Assembly: GCF_949987535.1 (NCBI RefSeq)
Contig: NC_080071.1
Coordinates: 23,211,032 to 23,275,031, forward strand
Direction: 5' to 3'
Source: Balaenoptera acutorostrata
Lineage: Eukaryota > Chordata > Mammalia > Artiodactyla > Balaenopteridae
DNA length: 64,000 nt
The position numbers and the translations under genes were made by a program. A model generated the notes under the pieces. That model ran no database searches and had not been told where the DNA came from. It saw nothing but the letters and a program-made list of their open reading frames with translations. Shown here piece by piece: positions 44,623 to 55,026 of this stretch (the stretch's first letter is position 1; the number at the start of each line of letters is the position of its first letter).

Positions 44623-47600
44623 AAATTTCTTTTTCCAATCATTTATTTCTAGTAGATAGAAAACTATAACCACTGACCTTGTATTTTGCATTCTTGCTAA
44701 ATCCATTAATTAGCTCTAATAGACTTTTTTAAAAGATTACTTAGGGGGACTCCCCTGGTGGTGCAGTGGTTAAGAATCCACCTACCAGTGCAGGAGACAT
44801 GGGATTGATCCCTGGTCCAGGAAGATCCCACAGGCTGCGGAGCAGCTAAGCCCATGCACCACAGCTACTGAGCCTGCACTCTGGAGCCCACGAGCCACAA
44901 CTACTGAGCCCGTGCGCTGCAACTACTGAAACCCGAGTGCCCTAGAGCCTGTGCACCCCAACTACTGAGCCCATGCGCCGCAACTATTGAAGCCCGTGTG
45001 CCCTAGGGCCTGCGTGCCACAACTACTGAAGCCTGCGCGCCTAGAGCCCGTGATCCGTAAGAGAAGCCACTGCAATGAGAAGCCTGTGTACGCAATGAAG
45101 AGTAGCCCCTGCTTGCCGCAACTAGAGGAAGCCTGCGTGCAGCAGTGAAGACCCAACACAGCCAAAAAATAAGAAAAAAAAAAAGATTACTTAGGATTTT
45201 CTGTGTAGATAATTTCAGTGGCAAAAAACACACTTTTGCTTCTTCCTTTACAATCTGTTTGCCTTTTACTTCTTTTTCATGTCTTATTGTACTTGCTGGG
45301 ATCTTAGTAATATGTCAGAAAGTGTTGCAAGTAGATAGCCTTGCTTTGTTCCTGATCTTAGGGGAGGAGCATCCAATCTTTCATCATTAAATATGATTAT
45401 TAGTGGTAGGCATTTTGTAGTGCTCTTTATCAGTTAGGTGACAAAGTTTTCCTCTTCTGGTTGGCTGAGATTTGAATTTTGTCAAATAATTGGCCTACAA
45501 ATTCTAAGATTAAATACTTTTTCTTCTTTATTCTGCTAAATTTTGCGTTACATCCATTCAATATTGATTTTCAAATATTGAACCAACCTTATGTCCCTGG
45601 GATAAACTCCAAATGATAATCATGCTTTATTATTTTTATTTCATAGTTCTGGGTTCAATTTGCTAATATTTTGCTAGTGTATTTTTGTGTCTATTTTCAT
45701 AAATGATATTAGTTTGTAGTTTTCTTGTAATATTTTTAAATGGCTATGATGTCCAACTACATAGGAAAATACCATAGAAAACTTAGATGAAATAATAAAG
45801 GAAACACAATGATAGTGGCTGTCTTTGGTTATTAGGAATATAGGGTTTTTCTACTTCCTATATATTCAAAACATATTTATATTATTTATGACTTTTATAA
45901 AGTAATGTAAAATACTTTTTGTAATATAAAATTATTGTTATTATTTTTCTTTTCTTGTAATGTTTTTATCTGATTTTGGTACTGGAGGAATGCTGGCTTC
46001 TTGAAACAACTTGAGAAGTACTCCTTTCCTCTCTATTTTCTGAAAAAGTTTGTGTTAAGATTGGTATTTTTTCTCCTCAGATGTTTCATAGTATTTACCA
46101 ATGAAGCCATGTGGGCCTGGAATTATCTTTCTAGGAGGTTTTTAGTTATAAATAAAAATTTAAAAATACATACAGGGCTATTTAGATTTTAAAATTTATT
46201 CTTGTGTCAGTTTTGGTAATTTGTGTCTTTCAAGGACTTTGTCCTCTTCAGTTAAGTTGTTAAATTTGTTGTCATGAAGTTGTTCATGATATCCCATTAT
46301 TATTTTTCATATCTGTAATATCCATAGTAATGCCCCTCCTTTCATTTCCGATATTGGTAATTTGTGTTTTTTCTCTTCTTCTGTCTTGGCAGGGATTTAT
46401 CAATTTAATTAACCTTTCAAAAAATCAGCTTTTCATTTCATTGACTTTTTATATTATTTTCCCATTTTCTGTTTCATTACATTAGTAGTTACTTTTTTGT
46501 ACTTTGAATTTTATTTTCTGTCTGCAGAATTCCTGGTTGAATTTTTTTCCAGCATATAAGAGATGTGATTCCATTCTTTTCTAGCTTGCATAGTTTCTGA
46601 CAAGAGGTATGGATTTCTTATGATGGTTCCTCTGTAAATAATGTCCTTTTTTTCTGGATGTTTTTAAGATTTTTTTCTTTATCATTTGTTTTCAACAATT
46701 TGATTATGATGTTCTTGGTGGTTTTCTTTGTGTTTATTCTACTTCGGGTTCATTGAGCTTCTAGGATCTAACAGTTTATATTTTCCATCAATTTTGGAAA
46801 AATTTCAGGCATATCTACTTAATTTTTTTCTGTCACTTTTATTCAACTCAAAATAATTTATAATTTCCCCTGTGACTGCCTTTTTATACACTTACTTAGA
46901 AGTGTGTTGTTTAATTTTGAAATACTTAGGAATTTCCTATTTATCTTTTAGTTATTTTTTTTCTAGATTAATTCTGTTATAGTCAGAGATCATACTTTGT
47001 ATGATTTCAGTTCTTTCTAATTTTTGAAGATTTGTTTTATGGCCCAGGATATGGTCTATCTTGGTAAATGTTACAGGAATGTTGAGTAGAGAATTCTATG
47101 AATGTCAATTAGAATAAGGTGGTTAATAAGGTCTTCTATATACTAATTTTATTTCTACTTTTTCTATTGATTGTTAAGAGGAGTGTTGCAATCTTTATTA
47201 TTTTAAATTTGTCTGTTTTTCCTTTGAGTTCTGTCAGTTTTTGCTTCATCTATTTTGAAGCTCTGTTGTTGCTAAATACTCATATAGGATTTTTATGTCT
47301 TAGTGAATTCACACTTTTATCATTATATAGTGTCCCTCTTTGTCCTTGGTAATATTTCTTGTTCTGAATTCTAATTTATATGATATTAATATAGCCACTC
47401 TAGCTATTTTTGGATTAACATTGTATTTTTCTACCCTTTTACTTTGAATCTATCTACCTGTTTATATTTAAAGTGGATTTTTTTTTCAATAGTACAAAAA
47501 CTGGGTCTTCCTTTTGTTCCCACAAGTGTGATAAGATGATCTATATATTTTAATTGGTAGGTTTATACCATTTATATATAATGCAATTATTGATATGTTT

Positions 47601-47900
47601 AGATTTAGGTCTGCCATTTTATTATGTGTTTTCAGTTTGCCGCCTCCTTTTTTGTTCCTGTGTTCCCTTTTCAGTTGTTTGGATATTTTTCAGTGTTCCA
47701 TTTTAATTCATCTGTTGACCTTTCATTATATTTGTTTTTGTTAATTTTTTAGTGGTTTCTCTTAGGATCACAGTGTACATATTTAACCTTTCATAGTCTA
47801 TTTAGCACTGTACCACTTTGAGTAAAATGTAGATATCTTTTATATTTTCTCAGATGATTGTTGTTCCTTTATTTATTTTTTTGTTCCTTTATTTTTTAAA
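44623..47900 (-). mobile_element. Old L1 (L1M-type), ORF2 region, minus strand
   Basis: Continuation of the outer L1 after the nested copy, itself split by a SINE at 44746-45180. Phrases such as CTTGCTTTGTTCCTGATCTT and GCCATGTGGGCCTGGAATTA are recognisable reverse ORF2. It is heavily mutated. Confidence 0.7.
44746..45180 (+). mobile_element. CHR-2 SINE, expanded copy
   Basis: Flanked by a perfect 15-base target duplication, AAAAGATTACTTAGG (44731-44745 and 45181-45195). At about 435 bases it is the longest SINE here, because the CAACTACTGAG-type module is repeated six times. It ends in a short A-rich tail. Confidence 0.95.
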
Positions 47901-48612
47901 TTTGGGTTTCCTTTTCAGCCTGAAGAATTTTTTTTTTTAGTATTTCTTTTACAGCAGGTCTGCTGGTAAAAAAAATCTTTTAGTTTTTCTTCATCTCAGA
48001 ACGTCTTTTTCACCTTCACTTCTAAAGGATATTTTTGCTGGTTATAGAATTTTGAGTTCACAGTTCTTTTCTTTCATCACTTTAAAGACGTTGCTCTACT
48101 GCCTTCCAGTTTCTATAGTTTCTGATGAAAAATTTGTAAATATTCAAATTGTTGTTCCTCTGTAAGTATGGCCCTCTACAGCCTCTGTGGGCTATAGTTC
48201 CAATTTAAGTTTAGTTTTCAAATGCTTACTTAATCTGTCTTGCACATGAATCATCAAAGGATTAGTTGGAAATCTGGGTGGTGGTCTAAATCTTAGTTCA
48301 GTTCTCAAAGCCTTTCTATGCTACCTTTGGATTTGTCCCATACATGAACATTTCAAAGGTAAATCCGTGATTTTGAGGTTCATATACAATATTTGAGGAT
48401 CACCTTCTCTACCTCTGTCTTCTCTGGGAGTCTCCTTACTCTCTTTTCCCTAAAAGGGTTCCTGTTCCTTATTATTCTGGTCAGAAAGATGGAATTTATT
48501 TTGGAGTTGTAGTCAAGAAGCTCACCCTTTTGCAGGTTGCCTGTCCCAGTTTTGATCACTTTTTACAATCTTACTACTTTCTTTAAAATTAAAAAAAAAA
48601 TATTGTGGTAGT
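47901..48612 (-). mobile_element. Old L1 fragment
   Basis: Contains TCTTTTACAGCAGGTCTGCT and TTTTGCTGGTTATAGAATTT, common in the upstream part of old L1 elements in reverse. Boundaries are uncertain. Confidence 0.5.
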
Positions 48613-48625
48613 AAAACACATAACA

Positions 48626-48728
48626 GGATCATGTGGGGGAGTGGCAGAGTGCACTGCTGTCAGGCCAGGCTGAGGGGCAGAGGCAGGGGCTGGGGGGCGG
48701 CAGCAGTGGGAAAAAAAAAAGAAAAAGA
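48626..48728 (+). mobile_element. Unidentified 103-base retroposed insert
   Basis: A GC-rich segment of about 85 bases followed by an A-rich tail (A10, G, A5, G). It is flanked by a perfect 13-base duplication, AAAACACATAACA (48613-48625 and 48729-48741). This is the hallmark of L1-mediated retroposition. The source RNA is not recognised. Confidence 0.85.
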
Positions 48729-49545
48729 AAAACACATAACATAAAATTTACCATCTTAACTGTTTCTAAATGTACAGTTTAGTAGTGTTAAGTATATTCA
48801 TATTGTTGGTTAACAAATCTCCCAACTTTTTTATCTTGGAAAATTGAAATTCTATATCCATGAAACAACTCCCTATTTCTCCCTCTCTCCATCTTGTCAA
48901 CCATCATTATACTTTGCTTCTATGAATTTGACTACTCTAGGTAGGTCATATAAGTGGAACCCAGCAGTATTTGCCTTCTTGTGACTGGCTTATTTCACTT
49001 AGCATAATGTCCTCAGGTTTCATCCATGTTGTAGCATGTGTCAGAATTTCCTCCCTTTCTAAGGCTGAGTAGTATTCCATTGTATGTAATACCACATTTG
49101 TTTATCCATTCATCCACTGATGGACACATGGGTTGCTTCCGCCACTTGGCTATTGTGAATAGTGCTGCTATGAACATTGGTGTGCACATGGATCATGCTT
49201 TTAATTCTTTTGGAGATATATATATATATATATATATCTCCAGAAGTAGAATTGCTGGGTCATATGGTAATTCTATTTTTAATTTTTTGAGAAACCACCA
49301 TACTGTTTTCCATAGAGGCTGTAGCATTTTATGTTACTACCAACAGTGTAAAATGATTCCAATTTTTGCATGTCCTCACCAACATTTTATTTTAGTTTTT
49401 TTTGGGTGGTATCCATCCCATTCTAATGGGTGTGAGGTGATTTGCATTTCCCTAATGACAATCTGTCTACCTTTGTTCATTTTTCATAGTTGGCAGATTT
49501 TTTTGGGTGTATTTTGTCTAGTTTTTTTTTTTTTTTGATATTTTG
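48729..49545 (-). mobile_element. Old L1 3' end
   Basis: Reverse L1 3' UTR and ORF2 end: GCTTATTTCACTTAGCATAA, GCTGAGTAGTATTCCATTGT, GTAGAATTGCTGGGTCATAT. It is truncated near 49545 and contains a (TA)n palindrome at 49213-49243. Confidence 0.75.
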
Positions 49546-50769
49546 TCTGTAATCAGTGGGCGAGATAAGCCTTAAGGAGTAACCTTGCCACAGCAGAACT
49601 AGAACTAATTATTTTTAATTGTGAATTTTATGTTTTGAGTGATGGATTTGATTGTATTTCTTTAAAAAGTGTTGGACCTTGTTCTGGCAGGCCGTTAAAT
49701 AATTTAGAGATCATCTTGCCCTTGGACGCTTGTTTTTAAACCTTTGTAGGGTTAATCTTGAGTAGCCTTTACTCTAGGGCTAGTTCAGCCTCAGTACTAA
49801 GCCATACCCTTCTCAGCATCTATACTGAATGCTCCATGTTTCCAGCACAATCTCTCCACTCTGGCTGATGGAACTTGAAAAGTTCCCAGCCATAAGTGAA
49901 CTCTGGGAATCATTTAGCTTACACTTGTCTGGAAATTGTTCTTTTCTTGGCAGCTGTTCTTTAACATTATGGAGTTTCACCCTTGAGGCACACAAATTCG
50001 TACTCAGCCAGAAACTCAAAAGGGACTGTCTAAAGTCTTCTGGAACTCCTTCTTTGTGTAGCTTCCTCCTCTATGGTGAACTCCAGGCTCTGCCTCCTCA
50101 ACTCAGTGGCACTGCTGGGCTCTGTTTTGATTTTACTTCCCTGTACCACAGGGATGCTGCTGCTGGGGGTCAACTGGATTGTCTCTCTTCTCTCAGGGAT
50201 TATTGTCTTGTGCTACCTATTGTCTGATGTCTGAAATTAGTTGTTTTATGTATTTTGTCCTTCTAGTTGTTTATGGTATAAGGGTAAGTCCCAGAGCAGT
50301 TACTCCTTTGTGGATAGAAGCAGAAGTCTATCTCTTTATATTTTGCTTTGGCTTTGAGATTATTTCTTCTTGGGCTTCTCATTTAATTTGTATTAATGAT
50401 CACCCTTCTTTTCAATTCAGCTGCTGAATTTTGGAATTGGAAAATCATGATTAATTCTAAAAAGTCTTTTTTAATGCTGTAATTGAATCTCATGTATTCT
50501 TTTTATTTGTGTCATTTATCTTCTTCGGTATTTCTATTTCATTAACAGCTTCTTTTTCTTATTTTTTTGTTTTTATTTCTTCATGAGGTGTTTGAATCCC
50601 CTTAAATGCATTGTTACTTAAAAAAAAATGTACTCATATTTACTGTCAGGGCTCACAGCTTTTGAGGTACTTAGAGTAGTAGTAAACCCATGAGTAGAAG
50701 GAGGGACAACAGTGTTTCCTCCTGTGGGTTATTGGTGTATTAACTGGTAATCTGTCAGACTTTTGTCTT
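49546..50769 (-). other. Probable remains of old L1 5' region
   Basis: Pyrimidine-rich sequence in the same orientation pattern, with TTTGTGGATAGAAGCAGAAG-type phrases. A family call is not secure. A 132-codon open frame here is not a gene. Confidence 0.4.
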
Positions 50770-51025
50770 GCCAAGATAAAGACCAGAATTTTTAGCATGG
50801 TATTTAATGTCCCTGTCATTTCACTAACTCCTCTTGTCATCTTCACAAATCCATCCTGTGTTCAAGGCACTGTATTTGGAATTCCACATACAAACTAATT
50901 TCTTAAGCATCTCTGCTTTTGTAACTACTATTTCTTCTGCCTGGTATACTTTTCTCCACTCTTGTCCTCCCAGTATATTCTCTCTTATTTATATTTTGAG
51001 ATTCAGCTGAGTAGGGATTTCACCC
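50770..51025 (+). mobile_element. L2 LINE fragment
   Basis: TTAGCATGGTATTTAATGTC, CTTCTGCCTGGTATACTTTT and the following AGATTCAGCT resemble the L2 3' portion. Old and diverged. Confidence 0.6.
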
Positions 51026-52730
51026 CAAGAGGAGTAAGGCATGCCTGAGTGGGCTGATCACATTGACAAGGCAGGATCAGAGAGAACACCCATTGGGCAG
51101 GTAATTCTGAAGTAGAGAGCTAAATAGTGTCTGTGCTATATATATGTATCATACTAATCATGCTCAAAAGACAAATATAGGCCCTGGGATGTAGGTCTCT
51201 TATCATATTTCCAGATGAATACTAATGAGAAATGCAGAAAGGACAGAGGCCTCTTTCCCAATACTTCTGAGAGGCCAAATGTTTCATTTCATAGGCCAAG
51301 GCAGGAACATGGAAGAGAAAGAGAAAATGGTTCTTCCTACAGTCCTGGTTCTGCACCTCAATACAATTTAGGATTTTTGATACCTGACTTAGAGTTTTCT
51401 CTATATTCCAAGTCTTGTCATCAGTCGGGAAACTTGAGTGTCAAAGTCTCATCCAAATATTCTCAACTTCAGTGGTGTTTATCTGCCCTCCAGATCCAAA
51501 AACATTTCTTCTCGTCATATGTGAAACTTGGACTGCACATATCTGAAATCTTAAACTTCCAATCTTATTCTTTTACAATAATTTCCTGTTTTACTAGTTC
51601 TTATGCATTTCTACATATTATGCTTCTTTTGGCTCTTGTTGATACTTAAGAATTTTTGACGCTCCATTTTCTTTCAGAGTATCAGCACCCTTCTCGTTAT
51701 ATTATTGTCCAGCCTAGACATCAGGGTATGTGAATTCAACCCTCTTGTCAATACTTTCAACTCTCTTAGTATTTGTCATTTCACTGTATGCTGTCTTCAC
51801 AACCTCAAATCAGAAACAAACAACCTGTCTTCTCTATTCCAACAAATGGGTTTCTGGAAAAAAATCACAACCACGAATATTAGTATTAAAAATAATAGAA
51901 TAGTGCATGTTGTTATTAATAATAATATCACACACATTTTTCTATAATATAAATCCAGCCAATTCTTTAGTGAAACCCAAGTTTTCATGATACTATACCA
52001 AGACAAAAGTTACTCCCAAAATTCACATAGAGAATAGTTTATAATGTATTGAAAATATTGTAAAAAATAAGAGTGTTTTAGAACTGTATCACAACATACA
52101 ATCAACAATATCATATGAAAGTTTATCTCCATAAAGATAATTAAAGGGGGACAGCATAATATGATCTAGTCACATTAGGGTAGTTAGTTTATCTAATTTA
52201 ATCCATGGAACAATCTTTATATCATTCAGCATTCTTGGTTGCAAATGAGAAGAGCAGCTCTTGTCTAACTTGGAAGCAAAAAAAAGTATCTGTTGGAAAG
52301 GTATCACACAGAATTAATAAACGTTTGGAGAACAAGGCTTGAAAAAAGGGTGGGAATCAAGAAAGGCAAGGCCCAGAAAAGATCCTATCATAGGAGTAAT
52401 CTGCTAAGGAAAATTATGTTGCTGCACTTAGGTAGACTCTTGCCCCCATTCCGTGATTCTCACTTCTGCTGCCACCACTGTGGCAAAAGATCTGATTGTC
52501 TCTGCATCTTTGCTTCCCTTTGTCACGATGTCATATCAAAGTCCCAGGGTAATAGATTGTCCAATCAATCAAGCCTAGATCACATGTATACTTCCAGCTT
52601 CTAGAGCGTGCTCTTCGGTGTTTGTAGGGGGGAGCAGGACCCTGCCTCTTCTCTATCTTGGGATTTCCCCATTATAAGAGGGGTATTTATATGTTAAGCT
52701 GACAAAAATAGCAAATGTCCACTCTATATT
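51026..52730. other. Gene-free stretch
   Basis: No exon recognised. The 52200-52610 part resembles a medium-reiteration repeat, by its shared phrases with common genomic repeats, but I cannot name it. Confidence 0.45.
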
Positions 52731-52973
52731 TCAAGCAGTCCTCCTTAAATATTGTTTATCTTGGCCAAGATTTTGATCGGTATTGGACAGCATGAGTTCA
52801 AGATTGTATTTGCTGACAACTACCTGGAGTGCTGCTAGTCTATGTTGCCAATTAAATAAAGACCCATATGCTTTAACAGACAGTTGAATTGGGAGTAGGA
52901 TTGATATCCTCTTGTGAAATTTGAGTTGCCTAATATAGACACTCGGCTGACTAGAAGGCCACCCCCGGTGCAA
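52731..52973 (-). pseudogene. Possible endogenous retrovirus env-like remnant
   Basis: An 80-codon minus-strand open frame has a heptad-like leucine/valine segment, with asparagine and glutamine, reminiscent of retroviral transmembrane envelope cores. The match is short and weak, no flanking LTR is seen, and the fragment cannot be functional. It may be chance. Confidence 0.25.
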
Positions 52974-53329
52974 GGCAAGCTGTGGGAGTACTCATAGGCA
53001 TGGCCAAGAATCCGCTTTTAAAAATGATTATGATTTTCTCCAATGTACAGACAAAGGGAACATTTATGCCCCATGTAGCAAAACCATAATAATATTAGCC
53101 TGGCAAATTTTAAGAAATTATAACCGATGCCTCCTTAGCCATAAATATAAATTCAGTAAGGTCCTATAGAACAGAATACCTAGCTTTGAAAATTGCTACT
53201 GAGTATTGCTACTATCTGGTACATTTCTAACCAAAGAAGATATTTGAGAAATGTACTTGAGGATAACTGAAAAAGGAAACTTTCATGGCATTTTTTCTTT
53301 TGAAAAATGTGGATATGAAAAAAATTCTA

Positions 53330-54670
53330 TGTTAAAATTTAATTTGAAGAGATAACGTGCTCATGTGGTTCAAAAATGGTATGGAGTATGAAATCTCCTT
53401 CTACCCCATTTGTCCAGTGATCTCTCCCCATCATTTTTAACCACTTAAATTGGTTTTTGTATTTCCTTCCAGAGTTACTTTTACACAAATACAAGCAATA
53501 TGTTTGCGTAGTCTCGTTTACCCTCATTTAAAAAACACACAAGTGGGCTTCCCTGGTGGCGCAGTGGTTAAGAAAATGCCTGCCAATGCAGGGGACATGG
53601 GTTTGAGCCCTGCTCCAGGAAGATCCCACATGCCACGTAATAACTAAGCCTGTGTGCCGCAACTACTGAGGCTGCAAGCCTAGAGCCCATGCTCTGCAAC
53701 AAGAGAAGCCACTGCAATGAGAAACCCGTGCACCGCAACAAAGAGTAGGCCCTGCTCACTGCAACTAGAGAAAAGCCCGTGTGCAGCAACGAAGACCCAG
53801 CACAGACAAAAATAAGTAAATTAAAAAAAAAAAAGTTTGCCATCTAAAAAAAAGAAAAAAAACACAAGTAACAAACTATATTCATTTTTCTGTACTTAAA
53901 AAAAAGTAGATATTGAAATCTTTCCATAGAAGTAGAAAACTTTCTCATTCTTTTTCTGTTAGATAATATTCCATTATGTAGATGTACCATAATTTTAAAA
54001 AACTAGTCCTTTATTGAAGGAGATTTGAGTTGTTCCCTATCTTTTGCTGTTACATACAATGCTATAATGAGTCAACTTGTACATAAATTATTTTGCACAT
54101 GTCTAAGTTTATATGTAGGCTATATACCCAGAAGTGGAATTGTTGGGTCAAAGGGTATATGCATTTGTAACTCTGATAAATATTAATGAATCATACTGCT
54201 TTGTTCTTCTACCAGTGTTACCTGAGATTACCTGTTTTCCTACAGTCTAACAGTGGTTTTATTACACTTTTGAAATTTAAAAAAATCTGAGAGTGAAAAT
54301 GGTATCTGAGTATAGTTTTAGTTTACTTAATTGGTTCATTTTGCTTTGAGTGCAGTTGAGAATCTTTCCTATATTTGAAAACTATTTATATTTCCTTTCC
54401 TTGGACGTAATTGATTTTATCTTTTGCTCTTTTTGCTATTCAGTATTGGTTTTTTCAATTTTTATGAACTCTTTATGAATTTCTGAGATTAACACTTTGT
54501 TTATGATATGAGTTGCAAGTACTTTTTAACTGGTTTGTAATTGCCTAATGACTTTACCTATGGTGTTTTTTGCACTATTTGGAAGATTGACTTTTTATTT
54601 TAATTTCTCGTATGGTTTCTGGATTTTGAGTCATGGTACTATTATGGCTTGTGGATTTAAATCACGCTCA
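53330..54670 (-). mobile_element. Old L1 3' end, split by a SINE
   Basis: Reverse L1 3' UTR before 53545 and ORF2-like sequence after 53870 (CAGAAGTGGAATTGTTGGGT, TAATATTCCATTATGTAGAT). Diverged, with many stops. Confidence 0.65.
53545..53856 (+). mobile_element. CHR-2 SINE
   Basis: Starts GGGCTTCCCTGGTGGCGCAG with a single copy of the CAACTACTGAG module. It ends in an A-rich tail carrying a small GTTTGCCATCT interruption. Flanks AAAAAACACACAAGT and AAAAAACACAAGT are a near-perfect target duplication. Confidence 0.92.
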
Positions 54671-54689
54671 ATTTTATTTTATTTATTTA

Positions 54690-55026
54690 TTTATTTTTTT
54701 TTAAAGGATTTTCTTATTTATTTATTTATTTATTTATTTTTGGCTGTGTTGGGTCTTCGGTTCGTGCGAGGGCTTTCTCCAGTTGCGGCAAGCGGGGGCC
54801 ACTCTTCATCGCGGTGCGGGGACCGCTCTTCATCGCGGTGCGCGGGCCTTTCTCTATCGCGGCCCCTCCCGTCGCGGGGCACAGGCTCCAGACGCGCAGG
54901 CTCAGCAATTGTGGCTCACGGGCCCAGCTGCTCCGCGGCATGTGGGATCTTCCCAGACCAGGGCTCGAACCCGTGTCCCCTGCATTAGCAGGCAGATTCT
55001 CAACCACTGCGCCACCAGGGAAGCCC
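54690..55026 (-). mobile_element. CHR-2 SINE, CpG-rich copy
   Basis: Reverse-complement SINE ending CTGCGCCACCAGGGAAGCCC, with the highest CpG content of the set and an internal duplication of CTCTTCATCGCGGTGCG (54802-54847 region). It sits in the T-rich tail of the adjacent L1, so its left border is approximate. Confidence 0.88.

Noticed and set aside
54548..54988. 146-codon frame running into a SINE
   Set aside because: Its second half is the SINE translated; similar frames recur in the other CHR-2 copies at 31939-32329 and 44746-45180.
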